From contig JBKCPL010000031.1 in NCBI GenBank assembly GCA_046309355.1, positions 62,001-126,000 on the forward strand: a stretch of DNA of 64,000 bases. The letters run 5' to 3'. This document shows, in pieces, positions 55,674 through 64,000 of the stretch (the stretch's first letter is position 1; each line of letters starts with the position of its first letter). Position numbers and translations under genes: made by a program. The notes beneath the pieces were generated by a model. It had not been told where the DNA came from. It did no database searches and worked only from the letters and a program-made list of their open reading frames with translations. Source of the stretch: CAYSBE01 sp046309355. Its GTDB lineage: Bacteria > Bacteroidota > Bacteroidia > UKL13-3.

Positions 55674-57071
55674 TTAAAATATTTTTCCGGGGTTAAGAAT
55701 GCCGTTGGGATCAAACGCCTGTTTAATTCTACGCATAAGATCCAGCTGAACCTCCGGCATCACAACATGCATGTAAGGTTTTTGAACCAACCCTATGCCA
55801 TGCTCACCGCTAATAGTTCCTCCAAGTTTTTTGCACCAACTGAAAATTTCTTCTATGGCATGGGGTATATCCGTATTCCACTGTTCATCCGTTAATGCAT
55901 CGCGCAGTATATTCACATGTAAATTGCCATCGCCCGCATGTCCGTAGCATACTGTTCTGAAACCATACCGGGCTCCTATCTCCTTTACTGCCCGGTATAA
56001 TTGAGGCAGCTCGGCACGAGGCACTACGGTATCTTCTTCTTTGTATGTATTATTCAGCTTTGTAGCTTCACCTATGCTTCTGCGCAACTTCCACAAATAC
56101 TCTTTTTCATCGGCACTTTGCGCAAATAGAACATCCACACTCCCAAACTCTTCCAACACAACTGCTATCTGTTCGGATTCTTTCATTATTTCTTCATCCT
56201 CATTTCCGTCCACTTCAATTAATAGGTAAGCTTCAATATCGTTTTTTACCTCAAAATGCATGGAAAGCATGCCTGCGGATAACCTGAATCCTTCGGGTTC
56301 AACAAACTCGCACGCACTCGGCTTACAACCTGCCAGAAATAATGCATTTACTGCCTCACACGCTTTTTCGGGAGAGGTGAACGGTGCCAGCATAAGAACA
56401 GTTTTCGCAGGATGCGGAATTAACCTGAATACAATTTTGGTTACTATACCCAGCGTACCTTCACTGCCAATTAGTAAATGTGTCAGATTATATCCGGTCG
56501 AGTATTTCAACGTGTTGGCACCTGTCCACATAATTTCACCGGTAGGCAAAACAACTTCGAGGTTCAAGACATAATCACGTGTAGTGCCGTACTTCAAGGC
56601 TCTTGGTCCACCACTGGCATGGGCTATATTTCCACCCAGGAAACAACTTCCCTTACTGGCCGGGTCGGGCGGGTAGAAAAGTCCGTGTTCTTTCACGGTT
56701 TGCTGCAATACTTCATTGATGACTCCCGGCTCAACGGTTACCTGAAAATTGCGTGTATCCACTTTCAAAATTTCATTAAAACGCTGCATGCTTAACACTA
56801 CACCCCCATGCACCGGAAGAGCTGCACCGCTTAGTCCGGTACCCGCACCGCGTGGTGTAACCGGAATGTGCGATTCATGACACATTTTAAGTATCTGTGA
56901 AACCTGCTCAGCAGTTCGGGGCTTAAGCACAACCTCGGGTGTATAGTGCAAATCTTCCGTATAATCGCGGCTGTATTCCACTTTTGCATCGTCAGAAATT
57001 ATGACGTGCTCTTCACCAACTAGTTCAATAAACTGCTTTATTTGCTTTTCAGTAACCCTGTTATATTGCAT
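55674..57071 (-). CDS. FAD-linked oxidase, GlcD/D-lactate dehydrogenase type
   Basis: 465 residues from the ATG at 57071. The FAD_binding_4 domain is visible in VTPRGAGTGLSGAALPVHGG and KYGTTRDYVLNLEVVLPTGE. The C-terminal domain has RTVCYGHAGDGNLHVNIL and GTISGEHGIGLVQKPYM, the motifs of the glycolate oxidase subunit D / D-2-hydroxyacid dehydrogenase family. It oxidises a 2-hydroxyacid to the oxoacid with electrons to quinone or a carrier. GlcE and GlcF partners are not adjacent, so it may work alone. Confidence 0.92.
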   Translation of the reverse strand: MQYNRVTEKQIKQFIELVGEEHVIISDDAKVEYSRDYTEDLHYTPEVVLKPRTAEQVSQILKMCHESHIPVTPRGAGTGLSGAALPVHGGVVLSMQRFNEILKVDTRNFQVTVEPGVINEVLQQTVKEHGLFYPPDPASKGSCFLGGNIAHASGGPRALKYGTTRDYVLNLEVVLPTGEIMWTGANTLKYSTGYNLTHLLIGSEGTLGIVTKIVFRLIPHPAKTVLMLAPFTSPEKACEAVNALFLAGCKPSACEFVEPEGFRLSAGMLSMHFEVKNDIEAYLLIEVDGNEDEEIMKESEQIAVVLEEFGSVDVLFAQSADEKEYLWKLRRSIGEATKLNNTYKEEDTVVPRAELPQLYRAVKEIGARYGFRTVCYGHAGDGNLHVNILRDALTDEQWNTDIPHAIEEIFSWCKKLGGTISGEHGIGLVQKPYMHVVMPEVQLDLMRRIKQAFDPNGILNPGKIF

Positions 57072-57124
57072 ACACAATAGTACACCTTACCCTTAATAAC
57101 CCACAACACGAAATATTCACATCT

Positions 57125-59278
57125 ATGATGAAAAGACTGACTCAACTCTTAGCTGTATTTGCCTTGCTTATTGCTCCCACTGTTCGTGCTCAGCAGTTTA
57201 TTACGTTGGAAGATATCTGGAGCAAAGGAACCTTTAGCGCTAAAGGAATAAGCGGTTTCAATTCCATGAGTGATGGCCGGTATTATACGGCTCAGGATGA
57301 TAATGAAAACATTATTCGATATGCATTTGCTACAGGAAAAGCAATTGATACACTCGCTAAAAAATCTGAAATAGGACTATCCCGATTTAGCTATACATTC
57401 TCAGCCAATGAACAAATGCTGCTATTACAAACCAATTTCAAGCAACTATACCGTCATTCCTACTCAGCCGACATTTACCTGTTTGATTTAACATCTAAAA
57501 AACTCTTGCAGCCTACCACTCGAAAAGTAATGCTGCCCGAAATTTCTCCAAGTGGTAAACATCTGGCCTATGTGTTCGAAAATAACCTGTACATATATGA
57601 TTTAGCCACAGGAAAGGAAAAGCAACTCACAACCGATGGAAAACTAAACAGCATTATAAACGGAGCTACCGATTGGGTGTACGAAGAGGAATTCGGGCTT
57701 TCGAAAGGATTTTACTGGAATGCAGATGGCAGCCGTATTGCCTACTACAGGTTTGATGAAAGTCAGGTAAAGGAATTCAGTATGGCCATGTATGGTGAGC
57801 TGTATCCGGAAAACTACACCTTTAAATACCCTAAGGCAGGTGAAGCCAATTCTGTCATACAAATCATCACCTATCAACTAAGTACCGATACAAAAACGAT
57901 GATAGATATAGGTACTGACGAAAACATTTACATACCTCGCATATGCTGGTCTCGAAACACAGATGAACTGATGGTAATGCGTATGAATAGGTTGCAAAAC
58001 AAACTTGAACTGATGCTTAACAATCTGAGTAAAAAAACGAGCTCCGTTATTTACACCGAAGAAAATGCGGCATATGTTGAAGTGCCCGAAATTACATTTA
58101 TGAATGACGGATCAACATTTATACTGAACAGCGAAAAGGATGGATGGAACCACTTGTACCGATATTCCTTAAACGGTTCGCTTGTGCGTAAACTAACATC
58201 GGGAAACTGGGACGTAGATAAATTTTATGGAGTGAACGAAAAACGAAAAGAATTTTACATCTGTGCCGGACAACAAAACAGCACCGAGCGCTATGTGTAT
58301 GCCTTGTCAATGGATGGCAAACAACAACGAATACTTACTACACGCAAAGGATGGAATTCGGCTACCTTCAACAGCGACTTTTCATATTTCATGCTTGCCC
58401 ATTCATCCCTGGTTTCACCTCCTTACTTTGCGCTGTGCACCACTGCCGGCAAAGAAGTGCGTGTACTTGAAGACAACCAATCACTTTCTGATAAATTAAA
58501 AAACTACAGCCTATCATCGGCTGAAATGTCTCCATTTAAAAACGAAAATGGCGATACGCTGAACGGTTTCATCATTAAACCTACGTCATTCAATGCAAAC
58601 ACTAAATATCCGGTATTGATGTACGTGTATGGCGGACCGGGACATCAGCTGGCTGTGAATCGCTGGATGGGTGCTTACTACTTCTGGTTTCAGATGCTGG
58701 CCGCAAAAGGCTATATAGTCGTATGTACCGATGGACGCGGAACGGGCTTCAAAGGCGAAAAATTTAAAAAATGTACCTATCTGCAACTTGGTAAATATGA
58801 ACTAGAAGACCAAATTTATGTGGCCCGGCAATTGGGCAAACTACCGTATGTGGATGCAACCCGTATAGGTATGTTTGGCTGGAGCTTTGGCGGATACATG
58901 TCAAGCCTGGCCATCACCAAAGGTGCCGATATATTTAAAACTGCAATTGCAGTGGCTCCGGTTACAAACTGGCGCTATTACGACAATATATATACCGAAC
59001 GTTTTATGCGTACACCACAGGAAAACGGCAAAAACTATGACGACAATTCACCTATTCACTTTGTAGATAAAATAAAAGGAAACTACCTAATTATTCATGG
59101 AACAGCCGATGATAATGTACATTTTCAAAATGCAGTAGAAATGGTGAATGCGATGATCAACAAGGGGGTGAGATTCGACAGCGAGTTTTACCCGAATAAA
59201 AACCATGGAATTGGCGGTGGGAAAACACGCCTGCACCTGTTTGAACGTATGACACGCTACATCACCGAAAAATTGTAA
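57125..59278 (+). CDS. Dipeptidyl-peptidase IV-type S9 serine peptidase
   Basis: 717 residues with a signal peptide (about 1-23, ending VRAQQ). N-terminal beta-propeller (about 45-480) containing the DPP IV double-Glu motif DWVYEEEFGLSKGFYW. The alpha/beta hydrolase domain has the catalytic triad Ser587 in GWSFGGY, Asp662 in HGTADDNVHFQ and His694 in KNHGIG, with spacings close to human DPP4. DPP IV removes X-Pro dipeptides from N-termini and is common in proteolytic Bacteroidota for peptide use in the periplasm. Single gene on this strand. Confidence 0.93.
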   Translation: MMKRLTQLLAVFALLIAPTVRAQQFITLEDIWSKGTFSAKGISGFNSMSDGRYYTAQDDNENIIRYAFATGKAIDTLAKKSEIGLSRFSYTFSANEQMLLLQTNFKQLYRHSYSADIYLFDLTSKKLLQPTTRKVMLPEISPSGKHLAYVFENNLYIYDLATGKEKQLTTDGKLNSIINGATDWVYEEEFGLSKGFYWNADGSRIAYYRFDESQVKEFSMAMYGELYPENYTFKYPKAGEANSVIQIITYQLSTDTKTMIDIGTDENIYIPRICWSRNTDELMVMRMNRLQNKLELMLNNLSKKTSSVIYTEENAAYVEVPEITFMNDGSTFILNSEKDGWNHLYRYSLNGSLVRKLTSGNWDVDKFYGVNEKRKEFYICAGQQNSTERYVYALSMDGKQQRILTTRKGWNSATFNSDFSYFMLAHSSLVSPPYFALCTTAGKEVRVLEDNQSLSDKLKNYSLSSAEMSPFKNENGDTLNGFIIKPTSFNANTKYPVLMYVYGGPGHQLAVNRWMGAYYFWFQMLAAKGYIVVCTDGRGTGFKGEKFKKCTYLQLGKYELEDQIYVARQLGKLPYVDATRIGMFGWSFGGYMSSLAITKGADIFKTAIAVAPVTNWRYYDNIYTERFMRTPQENGKNYDDNSPIHFVDKIKGNYLIIHGTADDNVHFQNAVEMVNAMINKGVRFDSEFYPNKNHGIGGGKTRLHLFERMTRYITEKL

Positions 59279-59288
59279 ACGTAAACTT

Positions 59289-59759
59289 CTACTGGGGCTG
59301 TGGTCGGTAAAAATCCATAGTACCCGTTTTTACGTTATTCAGGTTCCACGTGTTAGTCATTACCTTACGTACGCCATCCACATTTTGTTCGGCAATCACA
59401 ATTTCACCTTGCGGTTTAACCTCGTATACCACCGCTGTATGCTTAAGCATTTTCCATCGCATTATCTCTTTCTCGGTTTTCTTTTCCATTGTTACATGGC
59501 TAAGCTGTATGATATCGCCTGGTAAAATCTGAGCCGCTTTACAGGAGTATTTCTTTCCAAAACCGTAAGGGGCATCCCATTTAGCACCTGCGTAATCAAG
59601 CGCTTCTGCAGCCAGATCCCAGCACTCCCCTCGACCTACCTGCTTACCCATTACTGAATTTACATATTCAATAACTTTGGTATTTACGGCAGGCAATTCA
59701 TTCTTAACCGAGGTTTTAAAACTTAGAAAAATGGCAGCTAGCAGAATAAGTTGTTTCAT
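59289..59759 (-). CDS. Exported CHAP/NlpC-like cysteine hydrolase domain protein
   Basis: 156 residues with a short hydrophobic leader. The core has VGRGECWDLAAEALDYAG (Cys46 nucleophile), then LPGDIIQLSHV, and KHTAVVYEV with His107 followed by a polar position near AEQN. This order (Cys, GDII strand, His) is that of papain-like NlpC/P60 and CHAP amidases. It is short but apparently complete. Substrate could be peptidoglycan or a peptide; nothing else defines it. It precedes (in transcription follows) the monooxygenase gene by 11 bases. Confidence 0.65.
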   Translation of the reverse strand: MKQLILLAAIFLSFKTSVKNELPAVNTKVIEYVNSVMGKQVGRGECWDLAAEALDYAGAKWDAPYGFGKKYSCKAAQILPGDIIQLSHVTMEKKTEKEIMRWKMLKHTAVVYEVKPQGEIVIAEQNVDGVRKVMTNTWNLNNVKTGTMDFYRPQPQ

Positions 59760-59770
59760 GCTATTGAAAG

Positions 59771-61129
59771 TTATTTTGGTTGTTGAATTTCCTGACTAAT
59801 ATTCTCGTCACCCTGCTGATAAGGCACATACGTAATGATTAATTGAAACATTTCATCTGTTGTTTTCATACTCCCTTCACGTTCCCGAATTTCTCGAGGC
59901 GGTTGAAACGGATTATTGGGATTTTCAGCTGTGTTGTCGTACACACCCTCCACGTAAATGGTAGTGCCACGCGGAAGTTTCAATAAGTTTTTAAACTGAT
60001 AGAAATACTGCCAGCGAAAATCCCAGCGAGGTATACGTATTAGTGGAATGGTATCGCCATTAGGTTTCACTGCATAAGCAAGGTATGATTTGCCTATAAG
60101 GTGCATATGTGGCACAATGCTGATAAGTGAAATATCTTCTGGTATGGTAGCCTGTATTCGAAATGTTTTTACCTCGCCAGCAGGAACAATAAGAGCCGGT
60201 ACAACAGGTGCAATTCCCAACGTACCAAGCTGAAATTCTTTCACAGGTCGCTTAGGAGGGTGAGAAGTAAAGTATATTTTAAAATAGGAACTGTCTTTGG
60301 CATCAACCGGTGTGGGGCCGTAGTGCAAATCATTTAGGTAAAAAGCATTCTTTTTACCGATTCTATAACCTCCAATTTCAGACGGATAAAAACTGAACAA
60401 TGAGCCCGGTAAATAATTACTTACGCTGGGCGACATGGTCGGATAGCTGCCATCATCGTGCAACAGGTTTAACTGACGGTGCACGCCTTGCAAATCGGTT
60501 TTATTTTGATTTATCCAGTACTTTCCGTCAAATACATTCTTTTTCTTTCCGGTGTCAAACGTTATCAGGTGTGTATTGACGTGATGTACCAGTTTCTTAT
60601 TTCCGGGTACAAATTCAATAGCACGAATACATGTATCGGCTGGTAATTCAAACGGTATTTTCATAACCAGAAACAAGTCTTCATTGTTTCCGGGAATGGG
60701 CACATCGGGTACTTTCACAATCATATCCGGTTCACCAAATACCTTCCTTTTTTTTACATCAGCTGCTGTGTATCGAATAGTTGAATCGCCCACGGGCATA
60801 CCCGCATCAATCCATGTATTGATAGTTTCAAGCTCAGTATCGGTTAATACCAACTCATTGGCAAAATGAGAATACGAAGCATCAGCAGGCCACGGAGGCA
60901 TGATACGTTCATTGACTAGATACCGAATAAGTTTGGCTCTGCCGGTTACATCTTCATAATTTAACAAACTGAAGGGGCCCGCCTCTCCTTCTAAGTGGCA
61001 TTGGGCACACTTATTATGAATAATAGGAGCAATATCGTCCGTAAATACCGGTGCGTGATGGACAGGCGCAATACTGCACGCTAGCATACACAAGCATACT
61101 ATGGCTATAAAAATTATTCTATAAAACAT
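59771..61129 (-). CDS. Lipoprotein with cytochrome c motif and PHM-like copper monooxygenase domain
   Basis: 452 residues, lipobox MLACS (Cys18). An N-terminal cytochrome-like segment has KCAQCHLEGEAG (C41, C44, H45) and IMPPWPAD, a planctomycete-type arrangement with a distal Met. The remainder resembles the copper type II ascorbate-dependent monooxygenase fold: KLVHHVNTHLITF (His-His and a later His for CuH), SIVPHMHLIGKS (His-x-His of CuM) and a Met in TTDEMFQLIITYVPY. Reaction is likely an oxygen- and electron-dependent hydroxylation, with electrons delivered by the haem domain. It overlaps the redoxin gene by 16 bases. Confidence 0.75.
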   Translation of the reverse strand: MFYRIIFIAIVCLCMLACSIAPVHHAPVFTDDIAPIIHNKCAQCHLEGEAGPFSLLNYEDVTGRAKLIRYLVNERIMPPWPADASYSHFANELVLTDTELETINTWIDAGMPVGDSTIRYTAADVKKRKVFGEPDMIVKVPDVPIPGNNEDLFLVMKIPFELPADTCIRAIEFVPGNKKLVHHVNTHLITFDTGKKKNVFDGKYWINQNKTDLQGVHRQLNLLHDDGSYPTMSPSVSNYLPGSLFSFYPSEIGGYRIGKKNAFYLNDLHYGPTPVDAKDSSYFKIYFTSHPPKRPVKEFQLGTLGIAPVVPALIVPAGEVKTFRIQATIPEDISLISIVPHMHLIGKSYLAYAVKPNGDTIPLIRIPRWDFRWQYFYQFKNLLKLPRGTTIYVEGVYDNTAENPNNPFQPPREIREREGSMKTTDEMFQLIITYVPYQQGDENISQEIQQPK

Positions 61130-61656
61130 CCCACTGCTTTTGTTTTGGAAACGGGAACAGGCTTGCCTGCCACATATGCATCCAGCGCGTTTCGTAAATC
61201 ATGTTCAGTAACTATTGTTCGCTTTCGGCCGGGTGCATATGCCCAGTTATCAATGCGGCCTGCATAAACCAATCCTTTATCGGGTACAAATAAAAATGCT
61301 TCAGGAGTGATTGTCGCTTTAAAATATCTGGTCAGCTTCTTGTTTTCATCTATAAATACTGAAAATTTAACCTTGTAGGTACGTGCGAAATCTGCTACTT
61401 GCTTGCTTGTGTATGCTTTACCGGGTACAATTGCCACCAGGGCTATTTGCTTAGATGCATAGGTTTGATGAAACTCATTGAGGGTTTTGGTATAATTCTG
61501 ACAGAGCGGACACTCAGGTGAAATAAAAACATACACTGCTGTCTGCTTTTTAAGGTCTAAGTAAAAGGTAGTACCATTAGTGTTTTTAACTGCAAAGCGC
61601 TGTGCATGCACAAAGGCAAAACACCCTATCAGTAAAAGACAAAGTACATAACGCAT
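61114..61656 (-). CDS. Exported thioredoxin-like redoxin
   Basis: 180 residues with a signal peptide ending VHAQ. A thioredoxin fold with VYVFISPECPLCQNY gives a CxxC pair (C49, C52), then TKTLNEFHQTYASKQIALVAIVPGKA and the cis-Pro region KATITPEAFLFVPD. AhpC/TSA-type extracytoplasmic redoxins of this kind often accompany copper enzymes. Upstream partner of the PHM-like gene with a 16-base overlap, so the two are translationally coupled; the redoxin may maintain the monooxygenase or its copper site. Confidence 0.85.
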   Translation of the reverse strand: MRYVLCLLLIGCFAFVHAQRFAVKNTNGTTFYLDLKKQTAVYVFISPECPLCQNYTKTLNEFHQTYASKQIALVAIVPGKAYTSKQVADFARTYKVKFSVFIDENKKLTRYFKATITPEAFLFVPDKGLVYAGRIDNWAYAPGRKRTIVTEHDLRNALDAYVAGKPVPVSKTKAVGCFIE

Positions 61657-61674
61657 GAGGCAAAAATAGTATAA

Positions 61675-63432
61675 TCACCCTATCATTTCATAGGTTTCTT
61701 GGGGTACTTCTTTCATATCCATGACCAAAAACCCATCTAACGAATGGTTAAACTTAGGGTCAATATTGAAGGCTATAATTTTCGCGTTTTGCTTCAGGTA
61801 TTTTTTCAGCAATACCGGCACTTTATTGTGTGTCGTTTCAATATCGGAAATCATACTATCCAGCATTTTCATATCATCTGTAGTGTGATTAAGCAACTCT
61901 TTGCCTTCGCCTTTGTGCTGGTAGTGATACTTTTTCCGCGGTTTCACATGAGCAGAAAGTTTGTTGTCGAAATGATACTTTTTGATGTAATCTACCAGCA
62001 GATCTTTGCTCAACGATGAAAAGCTATTGCTTATGCTTACCGGCCCAATCAAATACCTGTATCGGTAATCGGTTTGTTTTAAAAACTCATTGATTCCTTT
62101 CCAGAGCAGCATTAGGCTTAATGGTTTACGCTGATATTCCTTTACTACAAACGACCGTCCCAATTCCATCGATTGCTTGAGTATGTCGTTAAATGGTTTA
62201 GCTATTTTAAATAACTCATTCAGGTAAAATCCTTTCTTTTTGTATCGCCTGAACAACACATCCCCAAGTCCTATGCGGTAAGCACCTACAATTTTTTTAG
62301 CCGCTGAATCCCATATAAACAAATGCTTGTAGTGCACATCAAATTCATCCGAATCAAAACTGTGGTTGGTGCCCTCTCCTACTTCACGAAACGTAATTTC
62401 ACGCAATCGGGTAATCTCTTTTAAGATATTGGGGATAAAACGTGCACCTGAAATATATACTTCAAATTGCTCTTGCACGAATAATAGGTGTTTTCTGCCT
62501 TTCACTCGTACAATGTCTTCCTCCAGCAATGCTGTGCTTACAGCTTCAATAATGGGCTGAGGTTGCTCCAATACCGGACGAATTCGGAATTTAAAATGCT
62601 CGGTTACATCAAGCGATGAACCCAGCGAGTAGGTTTTAGCTCTTAAAAATCGCAACAAACTTTCGGGATCGGTAAATTCTTGTACCGTTTTAATAGAAAC
62701 CGGTTTACCAATTCGAACCTGAATAGGTTCTTTCTGCTTTTTGAATAGCTCAGAGGGCAGTTTTGCAGTACGCAATACCGGGTGAACAAGTCCAAGCAAA
62801 TTAAATATTAGGCTGTTGTTGCCTGAAAAATAAAGAGGCACAACTTTTACCCCAGCTTTCATAATCATTTTTCCTACCACCGGATTCCACTCTTTATCTC
62901 GTATGGTAAAATTATTCAGCCTGAGCGATGAAACTTCGCCAGCTGGGAAAAGGCCTATAGGATGCCCTTCATCAACAAGTCTCATGGCTTTCTTTATTCC
63001 GGATACATTCATCGACTTTTTATCGGATTTATCGAACGGATTAACAAGAACAAAGTGATTGCTGATTGGAGTTATTTGCTGCAATAGATAATTGGCCATT
63101 ATTTTAAAATCGGGACGCTTGCGGGCAATCAGCGATAACATAATTAATCCGTCAATGCCCCCGTAAGGGTGATTAGCTACCACAATGAAGGGCTCATTCG
63201 CAGGAATGTTCCGAAAGTCTTCGTCATCTAGTTCATATCGTATATTCAGCTTTTCCAAAATTTTATCTACAAAATCCATTCCTTCATACAGATGGGCTGT
63301 TTGGTAAACCTTATTTACCTCCTTCAACTTCAGCAACTTCATCAGTATAGGTGCCAGCTTATTAATTTTATACTGCTCCAGTTTCAGGTCCTGTGCCAGT
63401 TTATTTTCCGATATAAGTTCTTTGTCTGCCAT
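61675..63432 (-). CDS. Fused acyltransferase: PlsC-type and GNAT N-acyltransferase
   Basis: 585 residues from the ATG at 63432 (a GTG four codons earlier is also possible). The N-terminal half (about 80-270) is a PlsC-like O-acyltransferase with FIVVANHPYGGIDGLIML (HX4D), FPAGEVSSL and VPLYFSGNNS. The C-terminal half (about 300-585) has the OlsB-like GNAT fold: VFVQEQFEVYI-type start, YKHLFIWDSAAKKIVGAYRIGLG, and SFVVKEYQRKPLSLMLLWKGI. Fusions of OlsA- and OlsB-like domains (OlsF/GlsF) make ornithine- or glycine-type aminolipids. This identity is inferred, not shown. Confidence 0.8.
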   Translation of the reverse strand: MADKELISENKLAQDLKLEQYKINKLAPILMKLLKLKEVNKVYQTAHLYEGMDFVDKILEKLNIRYELDDEDFRNIPANEPFIVVANHPYGGIDGLIMLSLIARKRPDFKIMANYLLQQITPISNHFVLVNPFDKSDKKSMNVSGIKKAMRLVDEGHPIGLFPAGEVSSLRLNNFTIRDKEWNPVVGKMIMKAGVKVVPLYFSGNNSLIFNLLGLVHPVLRTAKLPSELFKKQKEPIQVRIGKPVSIKTVQEFTDPESLLRFLRAKTYSLGSSLDVTEHFKFRIRPVLEQPQPIIEAVSTALLEEDIVRVKGRKHLLFVQEQFEVYISGARFIPNILKEITRLREITFREVGEGTNHSFDSDEFDVHYKHLFIWDSAAKKIVGAYRIGLGDVLFRRYKKKGFYLNELFKIAKPFNDILKQSMELGRSFVVKEYQRKPLSLMLLWKGINEFLKQTDYRYRYLIGPVSISNSFSSLSKDLLVDYIKKYHFDNKLSAHVKPRKKYHYQHKGEGKELLNHTTDDMKMLDSMISDIETTHNKVPVLLKKYLKQNAKIIAFNIDPKFNHSLDGFLVMDMKEVPQETYEMIG

Positions 63433-63639
63433 AAATAACCTCACGAAGGTGTTCGTAACACGTTAAGTGAACCTTAAGCATACATTAAGTTAGCATGAAA
63501 TAATAGGTGAAGTAGGTAGTATATATTACTTGCTTAGTAGGTGTATCGGGTCATTTGCATGCAGCGTTAATTCAGCATGTTCGATTCGTGCAAGGCTTGT
63601 ATTTCTCATTTCCTATGAAATTCCACTACATTTGATGCC
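63433..63639. other. 207-bp divergent intergenic region
   Basis: Divergent space between the acyltransferase and DUF58 genes. A TACATTTG box (63627-63634) is only 5 bases from the DUF58 ATG and no TTG lies at the right distance, so it may or may not be a promoter. CTTAAG/TTAAGT words recur near 63462-63480. I see no RNA gene. Confidence 0.35.
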
Positions 63640-64000
63640 ATGCCCGAATTGAGCGAAGACCTATTGCTGCAAACTCCTTTGGAGCTGCTGGCCACGCAAG
63701 TGGTAGAAGGCTTTATAACGGGTATGCATAAAAGCCCGTTTCACGGATTTTCGGTCGAATTTGCCGAACACCGCTTGTACAACACCGGAGAATCAACCCG
63801 GCATATTGACTGGAAATTATTTGGACGAACAGATAAGCTGTTTGTAAAACGGTACGAAGAGGAAACCAATCTGCGTTGTCAAATTATTATTGACAATTCA
63901 GGTTCGATGTACTATCCCGAAAAGGGGCTAAACAAAATCCGATTTTCGGTATATGCCGCTGCATCCATCATTCACCTGCTGAAGAAACAACGCGATGCCT
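63640..64000 (+). CDS. DUF58 domain protein, truncated by the window end
   Basis: 120 residues visible, open to the last base. The start is the ATG at 63640; the ATG at 63635 is in another frame and stops at once. The sequence contains GMHKSPFHGFSVEFAEHRLYNTGE, IDWKLFGRTDKLFVKRYEEETNLR and the vWA-like metal site DNSGSMYY (DxSxS). This is the DUF58 family, usually encoded beside a MoxR AAA ATPase and vWA/BatA proteins. The MoxR gene is not upstream in this window; it would be expected downstream or elsewhere. Confidence 0.88.
   Translation, partial: MPELSEDLLLQTPLELLATQVVEGFITGMHKSPFHGFSVEFAEHRLYNTGESTRHIDWKLFGRTDKLFVKRYEEETNLRCQIIIDNSGSMYYPEKGLNKIRFSVYAAASIIHLLKKQRDA

Overview
The window is a chromosomal segment from a member of the Bacteroidota. 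Supporting marks seen in the sequence are: four secreted proteins with C-terminal type IX secretion (T9SS) sorting domains, a PorV/PorQ-family protein, a long-form IspG with a large insertion, promoters of the TTG-N18 to 20-TAnnTTTG type, an Ala/Lys-rich histone-H1-like protein, and almost no Shine-Dalgarno sequences. I cannot place it below phylum. No insertion sequence, prophage, CRISPR array, rRNA or tRNA was recognised, and the gene content looks mostly like ordinary vertical backbone.

Layout. 1-3.8 kb (+): the tail of pdxJ, a Crp/Fnr regulator, a secreted CXXCH protein and a secreted multicopper oxidase. 3.8-10.4 kb (-): a three-gene ABC exporter with a lipoprotein adaptor, a NUDIX hydrolase, two outer-membrane proteins, an AcpH-like protein, a small lipoprotein and the histone-like gene. 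10.4-10.9 kb: the only long gene-free stretch, AT-rich with DnaA-box-like 9-mers. 10.9-23.7 kb (mostly +): cinA, a 2-oxoacid dehydrogenase E2, a membrane glycosyltransferase (-), kdsB, pyrG, a DUF4190-type lipoprotein, yidC, a nucleoside phosphorylase (-), a universal stress protein and ettA. 23.8-29.9 kb (-): an unknown protein, a FAD oxidoreductase, a T9SS cargo, ispG and an SDR. 30-34.4 kb (+): MlaEF-like lipid transporter genes, then three small haem-motif lipoproteins, a beta-barrel and YceI. 34.4-36.5 kb (-): ZIP transporter, PAP2 phosphatase, methyltransferase. 36.6-39.2 kb (+): glmM-like mutase and ychF.

39.2-48.3 kb (-) is the most unusual region: six tightly packed genes, all encoding exported proteins. 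In transcription order they are an LPP20-like protein, a DUF4384-like protein, a SUMF1/FGE-fold protein without the catalytic cysteines, a caspase-like peptidase, a TPR plus WG-repeat protein and a 1157-residue WD40-caspase fusion. Two predicted exported caspase-fold peptidases with three kinds of repeat or lectin-like partners suggest an envelope proteolytic or sensing complex. This is my main candidate for an undescribed system.

48.4-64 kb: polyprenyl synthetase, thioredoxin and dnaE (-), a secreted T9SS protein (+), a GlcD-like oxidase (-), a DPP IV-type peptidase (+), then a CHAP-like peptidase, a PHM-like copper monooxygenase with a cytochrome motif plus its redoxin partner, and a fused PlsC/GNAT acyltransferase (-). 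A DUF58 protein (+) is cut by the window end. Themes that recur are envelope biogenesis (KDO activation, YidC, Mla, aminolipid-type acyltransferase, IspG and prenyl synthesis) and periplasmic copper or haem redox chemistry. All functions are inferred from reading the sequence; no database search was run.
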